NCBI GenBank assembly: GCA_015680685.1
Contig: MNCI01022125.1
Location: forward strand, 80,131 to 144,130
Direction: 5' to 3'
DNA: 64,000 nucleotides
Source: Gnetum montanum
Lineage: Eukaryota > Streptophyta > Gnetopsida > Gnetales > Gnetaceae
Made by a program: the position numbers and the translations under genes. The notes below the pieces were generated by a model that was not told the origin of the DNA, made no database searches, and saw nothing but the letters and a program-made list of their open reading frames with translations. Of the stretch, positions 52,961 through 64,000 are shown one piece after another (positions within the stretch are counted from its first letter, which is position 1; every line of letters starts with the position of its first letter).

Positions 52961-54490
52961 AATTTTTTTATAATAGCTAAAAGATCCCTTCATTTAGGTT
53001 TCTTTTTTTTGATAAAATTTATATATGAATTAGGCCAATATGTTTCTTGACTAGCTTTGTTTGAATGTATTTTTTAAGCATAAAATTTTGCAGGTAGGGG
53101 TAGTATGAGGGGTAGAGCTAAAGGCATTCAAGGAAAAATGGTAATAGCTACAGTTGAAGTTGCAGCCTGAGGGAAAGTGTCTTCTAAAGTTTCTGTGTCA
53201 ACAATAGCCTTTGATTATTGGAATCTCTTTCTAGAAACAAACTTTCTACCAATCTTTTTATGTGTGTTTTCTACCAGAAAGCATTAAAAACATTCCGTGC
53301 TTTATGTTCTTTAGAATTCTAAAATTGTAATTCTCTACTGCTATCTTGAGTAATCTTCTTTTGCTACACCCTTTTTCAATGTAAAGGAACATTTGTAAGT
53401 TCATTTTGTCTTTATCTCATTGTATATTTTATGTAGGTTTTATCATTTTTATGGCTATGCTTTGAAATTCAGCACTTACCATGGAGTAGATGCATTTAGT
53501 TGTTACGATTGTCACTACTTTTTTGTTTGCAATATGCATTTTAATAAAATGCAAAAGCGTTAGCATTTTTGCTAGCACATGAAAATTATTAGCCAATTTG
53601 AGATGTCAGCCTGACTTCGATCATAATTTTAACAATTTTTCTTGCTTATTGGGAGGACTTAAAAAGTTCAAATTTGATAATTTTTTCTTACCTTCTCGCA
53701 TGCAATGAGGCCTTTTCTTTATGTACATATTCTTTGATTGATGGAATCTAATGGATGATATGGTTGTTAACCTAGTAAATTTTAAAAATGAGAACTTCTA
53801 TACCTTTGGCAGCCTAGACCCTGGGAAGATCTCCAACAAGATCATGTTGTAATGATCTTAGCTAATGTCTAGGAAAACGACAACGAGCTCTCTACCAACA
53901 CACATATCTTGCCATAATCATAAATAACTAATTATTTATAAATCTTCCCTAGCCAAAGAGTCACTGCAGGGGAGCCAATGATTATATTTATCTCGGTGAT
54001 ATATTTATAATCATAAACATAAATGATTATATATAATGATTATAAGCATTTCATCATAAATAAAGTTGGTTATTTATAATCATTTTATTATATATATCTT
54101 ATGGATAATGCTAACCAAGATATAATCATTATGGGCTGCATTATGAATGAATAAATAATATCTCTAAAATTATGAATTATGAGTAATATTTCATCATGTC
54201 TTGGCTTTATTTATTATGAAATGTTTACTATTCAAATGAATCTTATAATCCATAATATCTCATATTATAATTATGGATTATTGCTCTAATTATAATAATC
54301 TCATAACATTTTCCACAATAATTATAATATAATAATTATGAATGAGGTGGTAGCATCATTCATATCTTGTCTATTGTAACAATAATGTCAATATACAAAA
54401 GCCCGTGTTATAATAATAACATTATTTATGCATTTGTAATGTGATTTTTTATATCTCCATGAACGAATATGCATTACAAACATATGTTGC
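52961..54490. other. AT-rich sequence without genes
   Basis: 53870-54370 is especially AT-rich, with many 'ataatcat', 'attataa' and 'ataattat' words. The segment 'agccaaagagtcactgcaggggagccaa' near 53953-53980 is a further partial copy of the repeat at 54490-54765. Confidence 0.5.
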
Positions 54491-54765
54491 AATGCCAATT
54501 GAGTTTGATCTCTTCGTATTCCCTCACTTGCATGCACCACATGCATGGGAGCTAAAGAATCAATGCAGGCGAGTTGAATCTCTACTCGATTAATGTCTTC
54601 TAACCCCTGAGCTTCCCATTCATCTCTTTGTATTCCCTCATATGCACGCACCACATGCAAGGGAGCCAAAGAGTCACTACAGGGGAGCCGAATCTCTATT
54701 CATTTGATGCCCCCCAACCCTTGGGCTCCCCATTTATCTCTTCGTATTCCCTCACGTATAGGGCC
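54490..54765. repeat. Tandem repeat, about 120-bp unit, two and a half copies
   Basis: The unit runs 'atctcttcgtattccctca(c/t)...gcaccacatgca(t/a)gggagc(t/c)aaagagtcactacaggggagccgaatctct'. Copies start near 54508, 54624 and 54735 (partial). The minus-strand frame 54388-54669 repeats internally for this reason and is not a gene. Confidence 0.75.
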
Positions 54766-55160
54766 CGATGTAGGTAATAATGAATATTTATTATTATAAA
54801 CAGTGGATAATATTAAATATTTATTATTATTATAAATGGTGATGGTTATAATTACAATAATAATGAATATTTATTATTATTATAAATGATGACGATTATG
54901 GTTACAGTGACGATTACAATCATGGCAACGGTTAAGGTGATGACGGTTACGATGTGATGCAATATTTAAAGATATTGAACTTAGGAATCATGTTACAATA
55001 TTAAGAGGTGTAATATTGGAATTCATGAATTTTTAGAAACATGGATTCTGCTCCTATTAGTCCCAATAGATAAGGTGAAGAACACTTTTTTCAAGATTAG
55101 CAACAACAACCATCTACTACAACAAGTAGTGCAATAACTATCTACTACAACAAGTAACAC
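54766..55160. other. AT-rich stretch with 'tattattattata' runs
   Basis: Trinucleotide-like ATT runs and 'gatgacgattatggttac' type repeats lie at 54775-54950. No gene is seen. Confidence 0.45.
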
Positions 55161-55162
55161 AA

Positions 55163-55648
55163 TCTCTACTTATATGTGAAGGTGCAAGGGTAATGCTTAC
55201 AGTTAACCTTTGGCCTGAAGTAGGATTGGTGAATGGTGCACTTGGCATGATTCACAGTATTATGTATCCTTAAGGTAAATAGCCACCTGCATTATACGTT
55301 ATTGTTGATTTTAACTTCTACATCGGATGTGCCTTTGATAATGGTAATCCTCGTCATGTGCCAATTGTACCTGTGGTCCAAGGAGCATCTTGTCAGTCAC
55401 CATTATGGTTGGCATGGGCCATGACTATTCATAGATCTCAAAAAATGACACTAGATAAGGCTACCATTCACATTGGTTCAAGAGAAGTTATGGGTCTAAT
55501 GTTTGTTGCGTTATCTGGAGTCAAGACCATTGATTCTTTAAAGATTCATCCTCTTTTCTATGTGCAAAGATACAAAAAGATTTCAAATGCTAAACATCTC
55601 CAAAGTAGAATTGCACAGGAAGTTCATTTTGCTCAATTGGAAGATTAG
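55163..55648 (+). pseudogene. PIF1-like DNA helicase C-terminal fragment
   Basis: One frame reads C-E-G-A-R-V-M-L-T-V-N, V-N-G-A-L-G, then two in-frame stops, then P-L-W-L-A-W-A-M-T-I-H-R-S-Q with L-D-K-A, and G-L-M-F-V-A-L-S-G-V-K. PIF1-family helicases have the same order: G-x-R-V-M-L, N-G-x-x-G, then A-x-T-I-H-K-S-Q-G and (V/T)-A-L-S-R (motifs V and VI). The last Arg of A-L-S-R is Gly here and S-Q-G reads S-Q-K. Such fragments in plants often come from Helitrons, but no Helitron end is seen, so a stray host gene piece is possible. Confidence 0.72.
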
Positions 55649-55889
55649 GCATATTAAGTTCATATTTATCATTGTATTTTGCCTTTTGATCAATCCTATT
55701 ATACAGCTCTGTAATGTTTGTTGTAATAATTGTGCAATGTATTCCTTCATTAGCATATACGAAATATATAAACTTTTATTTTAACCAATTTATATTTACC
55801 GGTATATATTATTTGAAATGCAAATAGTGATGATAACTTAAAAAATAAAAAAAAATTAAATTCTACTCATAGCCTGTGAAACTACTCCA

Positions 55890-56320
55890 CTAGCTTATAT
55901 ATATATATATATATATATATTGGCCAAGATGATTTTAAAAAAATGATGTTAACCAAGCCCAACTACTAGACAAGGTAACAATATAACTAAAAATGGAATC
56001 ACTCATCCCTCCTCTATTTCTCTACCACTTACCCAATTTAGTTTTACCCTCTCGATCAAGTTTTCTTATTCTTTGTTTGTTCATGGAATTTTTGAGAAAT
56101 AAATCTCTTGCATAAATAATGCTAAAAAACACCATGAACAAACAAAGAAAGAGCAAACTTGACTAAGAGGGTAAAACTAAATTGGGTAAGTGGTAGAGAA
56201 ATAGAGGAGGGATGAGTGATTTCGTTTTTAGTTATCTTGTTACCTCATCCAGTAGTTGGGCTTGGTTAACATCATTTTTTTTAAATCATCTCGGCCAATT
56301 TATATATATATCTAAGCTAG
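55890..56320. repeat. Fold-back element (431 bp) with arms of about 200 bp
   Basis: It begins ctagctta and ends taagctag. The left arm (55890-56092) is the reverse complement of the right arm (56124-56320) with about 90% or better identity by eye, including 'ttggcc(a/g)agatgatttaaaaa', 'gatgttaaccaagcccaac' and 'cacttacccaatttag'. The loop is about 30 bases. An (AT)n run lies near both ends. No ORF is present. It fits a non-autonomous MITE-like fold-back transposon; transcription would give a long perfect hairpin. Confidence 0.88.
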
Positions 56321-57730
56321 TTTAATTGTGTTTGGCCTACCTTTTTATATTTTGGTGAATTTATGGAATTGTGGAAATCTTGCCCAACTTGCCCGCTGGA
56401 TATTTTATGAATATTTTGCTACTACGCATGACATACACATGATTTTACAAGAATTTTGTGAAATTTGAGCTTTTGTGGATTTTGGTCATTTTGGAAATCT
56501 TTTAAAATTTTTGGAATAAAATAATAATATTTATGTGACCATTTGTGCTCAATTGGTAGTGGGAACTGCAAATCTTTTAGATGCCCCCATCTGCACATAG
56601 TAGTGAGGTGTTATTTAGTGGAACCCATCCCACAAGAACAAGGTTTGTTGGATCGGTTTCCTACCTTGGATTTTGATTCATAAGTTCATGTGAGGCTATG
56701 GATTTAGCCAATACCATGGCACCGAGCAGTTGAGTCTAGTGGTGTGCAGTGAGGCATAATCAAGACTTATCCTTCTAATGATATGTGTGCCTCAGCAATT
56801 GAGGATGTTAGTAGTGAGGCCATCACCAAGACCCAATCATGAGTGACTTGTTTGGGGTCACAAGGCTAATCCAATGATAGTAGTGAGGTTATTTGAAGAC
56901 CTGTCAATGAGTTCTTTTAATAGTGAGGATGACCAAGACCTAGCCTTCAGAGATGCCTATTCAAAATATACATTTTCATTGAACTTTGCTAAACAAATTT
57001 GTGCTATCCTTGAATACTAAAGGATTGTTAAAGCCCAAAAATTGGTTTAGTTTTTAATAAGTATTTTGTCAAAAACACATATTTCAATTAATTTTATATT
57101 GTTAATTAGTGTTAAATTAATATTTATTGTATTTTAGTTTAGTGGTGAATATTAGTATTAATTATTAGTTTATTTTAATTAATATTATTATATATTAATG
57201 TGACTATAATTATATATATCATGTAAACATTATACATAATCATAGATGTAAATAATATAAAAACATTATATACTATATTAATGTGACTATAGCTTTGCAA
57301 TGGCAATCACCAATAAATGTGTTATTATGGTATTTCTTATAATAGTATGCCATCAAAAACAAAATTGCAAGTTTATCAATTTCTTATTTGTCTTCATAGT
57401 TACACCTGACTTCCTCTTATAATTGTTGTTGGTTGCAAATGTAAGACTCGTAAGGGTATTAATGTTCCATTGATACTTCCATAAAATTACTCTCCTCCAC
57501 ATGCTCATTGCCAAAAATATGGGAATCCACTCTTCCTTGTCATTTTTGATCTACAACATCCTTATACCTTATAAATCCCTTTTGCAAATTAATTCTAAGT
57601 TGGATCTTTTACAATTTCATGAAAAAATTTTGCAATGTCAACATAACATGCTATGCAAAATAGAATCCGTGACATCACAAAACATAAGAGTTGTAAACTA
57701 GTTGCTTCACTAAAGCTCAAAACAAGAGCT
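56321..57730. other. Non-coding, AT-rich, with irregular 'gtagtgagg' repeats
   Basis: Between 56560 and 56960 the words 'agtgaggtg', 'gtgaggcataatcaagac', 'gtgaggccatcaccaagaccc', 'gtgaggtta' and 'gtgaggatgaccaagaccta' recur about every 60-90 bp; their origin is unknown. 57050-57300 is AT-rich. No gene is recognised. Confidence 0.45.
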
Positions 57731-57733
57731 TCT

Positions 57734-57777
57734 ATCAATAACAAAAGCAAAGCATATCAATAACAAAAGCAAAGCAT
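57734..57777. repeat. Perfect 22-bp tandem duplication
   Basis: 'atcaataacaaaagcaaagc' plus 'at' is repeated head to tail, at 57734-57755 and 57756-57777. Confidence 0.9.
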
Positions 57778-60150
57778 ATATGGACATCATGGACGAAATC
57801 CATACAATCATTATTCAATTATGCAATACACTCTCCCAAACTCTATAAATAGCGTATATTTTAGAAAGGTTCAATACTTTAATTATAATATATAAATCAA
57901 AATGGCATTGTGTACATTTCAAATATTTTATAATGTCAGGGAAAATATTCACGATAGATGATGATGTTGCAGGTGGGGTGAACACAAGAGCACGAACACA
58001 AACTGAACGGTGTGAGACTAAATGCTCAGTATGTGACCCACTTCTTGGGACAAAGAAATAGACAAAGGTAGAGCCATTCGGAGTTCGTCATCTGCAAATT
58101 GCACAAAGCCAACAACACAGGGACTGGATTGGATGGATGGAATCCTTTGTCAATGTTCACATTTTCAACTGAATTTCGTAGCAGTAGAATCTGTGTAGAT
58201 TGTATGATGACGAGCGTGACAATAACTAGCCATTGAACTTGGCCATGAATCGATAGCCACAAAGAAAACCCTCATCAACAACAACGACAACGACTACTCA
58301 GCACGTAAATAATCTCTTGCAAACATTGAAAAAACATATGAAAAATTTATAGAGCATTCTGCTGGATTATAAATAAAGAGCAGCAATTACAATTATTAAT
58401 CAAGCAACGGTAAATGCAAGCAGATGAATATGAAGATAAATACGATGCCTTTGATGGCATGCACGACAATACAACTGCAATTTAGGCAGCAGCACTGATA
58501 TTACGTATCTGCTAGAGTTGCAAGCTACGCCTGTCGAGTTGAAGTGGCGATGCCTCCTCATCATGTTCATGTCCATGTCACTGTTGCTCTTGCTGTTGGC
58601 CTTGGGAATAATAATCCAGTCGGCCATTGTGTTCGCAGGATCGGTAGTGATAAATTTCTTGTCGCTGCCATGAACATGAGCATGAAGTACAGAAATCTAC
58701 AACAGTAAGGTGGCATTCCAAGCACTCAAACTTGCAAGAGGAATCAAGTCCCTGGAAACAGACTGGTTGATGACAACGTAGCAGATGCGAACTTAAAAGA
58801 TGTCAGAAAATTTCTAGGTTTCTACGCATAGAAAGAAGTGTTTGGAGCTTCTAGAAAACATGTCAGTGAGAATCAGCCACGGCAAGAGGTGCAGCGATAT
58901 TTGAATTGTGGACGCAGAATATCTGGGAAAGAAGCACAATGCCTGCATGGAAGCATCATGTGCGAAGAAGAAGATATGGCTTGCATCTTAATTAAAGATA
59001 CGAAGGATGCCAAACTTGGCAGTTGCAACAACCTATTATTAAAATACTTATTTTTAAACATTGGTAATTTATAAATAAGACTTCAACTTTGTGCATCTTG
59101 TGTGAAAACCTGGCGTGTGAAACCCAGGGACACCACATGCATTTTTTGTATGCATCATTTGTGAAACCATTGGGCATCATTTGTGCAACCCAAACAAATC
59201 CCCAAACAAATCCATGTCAAGTTGAAGTTCAATTCTCCTTGAAGAATTATTATGTGAGAATTTGTTAAACTTTGTCGCAACTAAAGATTATTAGAGTCTA
59301 TTTTCAGGTTGTGGAGGTTGCTGCACGGTGGAAACAGCAAGCCAGAATCACAAGATTAGATGAAGTCTCCCTTGTAATTCTCGTACTATTATTCATGACT
59401 TCAATTTGATTTAATTATAAATCTTTATTCTTAAACTTGTGATTAGAAGTTAGGATAAAGGTTCATAATTTTACTTATGAGTGATAGTCAAATGTGAAAT
59501 TTGTTTAGATTTGATTCTAATTATTTAGTGTCTTGATAATTTCTTTGACTTTTTAACCATTCCTCCACAAACGAAGTGAGAATCTGTACAACCGAAAGAA
59601 AGAAAGAAAAATCAATTTTAAAAGTATCCAGCATCAAATTTTTCCTAGCTCGTCAAGGATTAAGTAATTAAAATAGATATACATTTGCTTGGGATTTTTA
59701 AATTTTATTTAGATTCTAGGAAAGTTTGTGACATTTTAACTTTGTAACCTTTTGCATATTTATTAGAAGCCCATATTGAGCCATACCCTGAGACTTTTGA
59801 CCCATAACCTTTATATTACATCCTCAAATCTCTAAGAAATATGGATGCCTAATCATAGTTATTCCAATTCATCTTGGATTAATGAAATAAATAGTATAAC
59901 TCAAGGTAGATAAAAGTCCTCAACATCCTTATTACCTTATCCAAGATGCTTCAATTTCATAATAGCCCCTTGTCTTTGCTTGGTTTGTTCATATTTCTAC
60001 CTCAATATATATTGCATAACTCATCATTCTCTAACACGAACTTTATGTTGCATGTATAATGCATAATATTTTTTTTCCCCACCAAATGGAGGTCATTTCT
60101 TCAGGTTTGAATTCAACAGTTAACACCATTAGATGATTGGGCACCTCCTC
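57778..60150. other. No recognised gene
   Basis: Open frames of 60-80 codons occur on both strands at 58026-58262 (minus), 58400-58627 (minus) and 58838-59074 (plus). None resembles a family I know and none has splice partners I could follow. Base composition between 58000 and 58950 is less AT-rich than its surroundings, so an unrecognised or dead gene is possible there. Confidence 0.4.
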
Positions 60151-60480
60151 CTATTCAAAGCGCTTCTTCAAAATCTTCAACGATGACTTAAATGCATGTG
60201 AGCCATAAATCCCATTGAAATACTTCAATTCCACAAATGGAAGCATTGATTTATTTTTGAAAGTTCTTGCAAGCCTTACTTCATCCTCATCACCTATTCT
60301 TGAATGCCTTGATGAACTTAACCTTGATAAATGAACAATTGGTTGACTCCTTTGAGATCTTAAATGAGGGCTAGGGTTTCTTCCTCTTGGAACTCTTGGA
60401 GCATGGAAAATAATAGTTGCATTTATTGAATGCATAGCCCCCTCACCATCTTCTCTTCCATCTTCATGTTATCCTTCATT
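60100..60480 (-). pseudogene. Possible retrotransposon gag N-terminal fragment
   Basis: The minus-strand frame 60151-60435 ends with F-V-E-L-K-Y-F-N-G, then a weak L-K-I-L-K-K-R-F-E followed by a stop and E-V-P-N-H-L-M-V-L-T. This resembles the opening of Ty3/gypsy gag domains (F-x-G ... W-L-x-x-x-E-x-x-F ... V-P ... K-V-x-L-x-A), but weakly. It lies downstream of the integrase at 63547 in the same orientation, so it does not belong to the same intact element. Confidence 0.35.
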
Positions 60481-60749
60481 GTTATAGCCAAATCAATGTA
60501 CAACATCATTCCTCCCTTGAAATGGACCCACATTAGTATTAAGTTTTGCATTAAATTATTCTAATATATCCACAAACATCTTGAAGATACCTCTAAGATA
60601 TTCCATATTCTTATTCAATGCCTACATTAATTACTTCCTACAAGAGATGTTTCCCAAATAATGAGCATAAGAATTCAATCATACCAATGTAGATCTATCA
60701 CAATCCAAATAATTTCAAGGTAATTTGAACACAATCCCTCAAATATAGG

Positions 60750-61030
60750 CATTATTGATATGTGAATTTTGGACACACTAACATTTGTGAAAATTCATTT
60801 TAGGAGACTATGGCCCCGGGTGCCTCCCATATGGGTACGGGTACAGAACCCATTTTGAAAATTTAGAAGGGTTCTATTATGTTTTAAAAAATTAAAAAAA
60901 ACATAGTAAAATAACTAAAATTAAAATTAAACATTTGTGCAATTTTTCTTTCTTTTACAAAAAGTAAAAAATACAAAAGGAAAATTGAAATTAAATTAAA
61001 ATTTATCTGGTTCCGCTGAGTATCTGGCGC
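60750..61030. repeat. Second copy of the dispersed repeat seen at 1530-1800
   Basis: 'gtgaattttggacacactaac' is followed by 'cgggtgcctcccatatgggtacggg'. The copy at 1540-1605 has 'cataaattttgggcacatc' and 'gggtgtctctcatatgggtacg', same order and orientation. Both are followed by AAAT-rich sequence. The family is not identified. Confidence 0.5.
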
Positions 61031-63546
61031 TACCATTGTTGCCTGTTGCTTGCGTGGCTGCTCCAAGATTTGATGATTTGGCCACCCGCCTGCAGTACTC
61101 GCATCTGTCACTGTTGACGTTCTAGCACACACTGTTCACAGTCTACAGCGGTTGAAAAACATGCTGTGTGTGGCTCGATTGACCTAGAGAAGAGGCTAAA
61201 AAAAATGTCTTTCTCTTACAATAGCTGCTCTAGGAATTATATCTGCAGATAATCCGAATCCTGCTTTTTCGCCCATTTCAGAAAAACATTAATCCAGTAA
61301 CCAATGACCCTAGTTCCTTCAATTGTTTCCTCTGCTCCTCATTTCTCCTTGACAAAACCCAATTTTATGGAGATTCCTAGACATTTATCTCCCCTCATGA
61401 CAAGATGATTATTTTATATACAACTGGCTAACGATTAAACATGTATTTTGTTTTTTATTTTTTTTTTGTTTTTTTTGTAATGCATTTTTTTTCTTTTTCT
61501 TTTTTACAAAATTCAAGATTTGTTGGATTCCCTTAAAAATAAATAAATAATCTTACAACGTGGTGTGCTTTTGTTTCAACAGTCATCTTGTTCAAAATTA
61601 GTGAAACTTTTCTGCAATTCTGTGCTTGTGTTTTCCTACCCACAAAAGCAAAAAATCAGTTACAAGTTTTAATTTAAGCAAATTTTAACCTAAAATATTT
61701 GTTCAAAACATGCATCATATACAGCACACCAAGCTTGAAATACGGATATAACTTGAAAATCACTGTTTACATTTGTAAATTAGCTTGAGCTCAAGTTTCA
61801 AACAAGATGTGAGAATAAAATCAAAGTAAAAAAAATAGAACCCATAAAACCATCCTTCAAAACAAACCATTAGTGGCAGAACAGGGACCATCGTTGCTGC
61901 AATGCTGACCACTCTTGCTTTGCTTTGGAAAAGATGCTGCTAATTTAGATTCTAGGTTATTTTTCATACTATCCTCGGCAACAGTATGAGTATATGTTTT
62001 TGGGAAAGAAAATATTACCGCTTCGTATGCACGCCAATAAAAAAAAAACTCAGGTTGAAATAAGAATCCTTAACATGAGTGTTTATAAATAATAACCTAT
62101 CCTAGTCAGCATCGTCTTCCACTAATACAGAACAATGTTGTTCCATGTTTACTAGAGCTTCTAAATCCAAACAGTACCTACTTTAGTAGGACCATGATTC
62201 AATCCATTAGGCAGGAGATTCAAAATCATGATATTGTTGATAATGGCACCATGCTTAGCATGGGCAAGGTTGACCTCAACATTTAGCCCTCAAATTATAA
62301 ATTGCATGCAAGTGCAAAGATAGCAAAACCATAAAAATTTTAAACGAAAATGCAACAGATGAAGAAACAAAAACATCACAAAACAGGAAATGCAAACTTG
62401 AAAGTAAACTATAATGTTCTAGACATGATCAAAATAATCAAATAATCAAAAGAGACATTAGCGTGGGCCATCCAAACTACCATTAAAAACTAAATATATG
62501 ATTTATTATTATTTTAACTACTTAGCTCTATAGATATATATACATATAATTACATATATATGTATATATAATTAAGCTCTCATTCTCAATATTCTCACAA
62601 GGTAAAAGTAAAAGTATGCAAACTATTCTGAGCATGAGAATTTTACAGAACTTAATGAGGATAAGGTAAAGCTCATGTTAGATCATAGTAAGCCACAACT
62701 TTCAAATTTTTCCTTGGGTCTTTTCTTTTCCTTTTTGTTTTTTTTTTAATTTAAATTTAAAAGGGGAAATGGAGGTTAGGGTGAGGATTGCTGTCGAACC
62801 CTATCATACTCAAGAACTTATTACACTACCAATGAACATGGTCCTCATTCTTTTTTTTTTTTAAGAAACTTTGCTCATGGTGTATTTCATTCTTGAGGTA
62901 GGAATTCCAACACGAGTCTGGCCGATTAGCTGCGCTGCCAAAGAGCACGGTCCTTTCAGAAACTTTGCCCATGGTGCAGTTCAACCCTTGTGTATGTGTC
63001 TTTGATTATTATTTAATGGCATCATAGCAGGTCTCCTGGGTGGCTAAGGACTCTCAAGTGGAAATGAACACACTTCACCCCATTGTTCATAGGATAGCCA
63101 TGGATCATCACACCTGAGTGCTAGGGCTTATGAGAGAAAAGGATAGAATTTTCCAAGGTCACCTAGTGATTATGACTAACCATTCTCGAACATCACATAT
63201 CCTACACTCACATGATCATGATGATAACATGATAAGTTGGTATAAATGCTCCATAATCTAACATAACAAATAAACTGAAACCTTGGAATCAATTAGAAAG
63301 AGTTGTGATATTATTAAACTATAACATTACAGTAATAGTAAATTATATTATACCTACATTATTTTCCAATGGTGTTAAGATGACCCAATGTCTAGTAACT
63401 CAAATGACTAATGATTATTAAAATCATATAAAGAACACAACAATCAAATCAATATGCTAAGAAAGAAATAATGAAAATGCAAGCAAATAATGGAAATGCA
63501 ACTATATACATATGAAATGCAAAGAAAAGGGGAAGAAAACATGCAA
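61031..63546. other. AT-rich sequence without recognised genes
   Basis: Long T runs lie at 61448-61510, and a palindromic 'atatatatacatata...tatatgtatatata' at 62530-62570. 'aactttgc(t/c)catggtg' occurs at about 62868 and 62960, an imperfect duplication of about 90 bp period that includes 'caaagagcacgg' style words. Part of this stretch is probably the 3' non-coding region or LTR of the element whose integrase ends at 63547, but I cannot place an LTR. Confidence 0.45.
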
Positions 63547-64000
63547 CTAAGTATCTACCAAGTGTCCACGTGGGGCACCTGAGTAGAAATGCTTCAAATG
63601 AAATGCATTAAAATTCCTATTCAACCTATGTCCTTGCAAATTAGCAATCTTCAATACATTTGTGGCAGCGATATTTACAATTTGGAATGGACCTGACCAC
63701 ATAGGGGAAAACTTAGTTTGAGGGCCAATTTGACCAGACACTCTATCTCTCTTAAGGACCAAGTCACCTACTTGAAAACTTTTAGCTGCATATTTTTTAT
63801 CAAACCATCTCTTGACAATTTTTTTATGACCACACATATTTTTGATCGCTTTAACCCTTTTAAGCTCTAGGTTCAAAATGTCACATGTTCGTGATATTAA
63901 ATGCTCATTAGTAGGTAAGTAGTCTAAGAAGAATTGATATGTAGGAATCTATAAATTTATTGGCAATATGGGTTCCTGTCCATACACTAAATCATATGGT
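63547..64000 (-). pseudogene. Integrase C-terminal end of another Ty3/gypsy element (cut by the window edge)
   Basis: At the right edge the minus strand reads P-Y-D-L-V-Y-G-Q-E-P, the end of the integrase core region, with a stop shortly after. The open piece 63547-63876 then gives W-F-D-K-K-Y, V-G-D-L-V-L-K, W-S-G-P-F, and L-K-H-F-Y, the standard C-terminal domain with the GPY/F signature. The reading frame ends at 63547. The rest of pol would lie beyond 64000. It differs from both B1 and D in sequence. Confidence 0.8.

Noticed and set aside
58026-59074. Possible small host gene in the less AT-rich stretch
   Set aside because: The frames are short and on both strands. No start context, splice pair or family match could be supported.

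Overview
The window looks like nuclear DNA of a seed plant. It holds one spliced host gene with a long intron, surrounded by AT-rich sequence and old, methylation-decayed LTR retrotransposons nested several layers deep. I favour a gymnosperm because of the deep nesting and long introns, but that is inference. No bacterial, organellar or CRISPR features are seen.

Layout. 1-690 is the end of an LTR. 2452-4603 holds a two-exon gene for a CW zinc finger plus methyl-CpG-binding-domain protein (class of Arabidopsis MBD1/2/4/12), the only convincing host gene. From about 5.9 to 50.9 kb lies a nested pile. An RTE-type LINE fragment (5930-6018, resuming at 16285-16932) is split by element B1 (6019-16279, minus strand, Athila-like, TSD AAAAT). 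The same LINE is cut by the LTR of element A (from about 16933, plus strand). A's gag is split by B2 (19294-42740, minus strand, TSD GATAC/TATAC) and by C (43713-50712, plus strand, TSD CTAGT/CCAGT). The right LTR of B2 is split by D (24531-41984, minus strand, Tat/Ogre-like, TSD GTTGT, two 1591-bp LTRs). Inside D, between protease and reverse transcriptase and on the opposite strand, is a decayed multi-exon gene (31776-35800) whose first exons encode an FCP1/NIF-like HAD phosphatase domain.

A, B1, B2 and C belong to one superfamily: LTR ends TGATGAG...CTCATCA, a primer site resembling the complement of tRNA-Asp, a related Gag with an unusual Cys/His motif, and a shared 3' non-coding block. 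B1 keeps a decayed gag-PR-RT-RH-IN. C keeps gag and protease only and B2 keeps gag only, so both look like deletion derivatives that would have needed proteins from a B1-like partner. D is a separate lineage with a long Gag-PR frame, RT with two RNase H modules, integrase, two related tandem arrays and a striking density of the hexamer TTACGC/GCGTAA.

50.9-64 kb is older and more mixed: an LTR-like stretch, a subtilase pseudogene fragment, short tandem repeats, a PIF1-like helicase remnant, a 431-bp fold-back element, a possible gag fragment and, at the right edge, the integrase C-terminus of another Ty3/gypsy element on the minus strand.

All positions come from reading the sequence by eye. 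Splice sites, LTR ends and TSDs were located base by base. Family assignments rest on remembered motifs and no searches were run.
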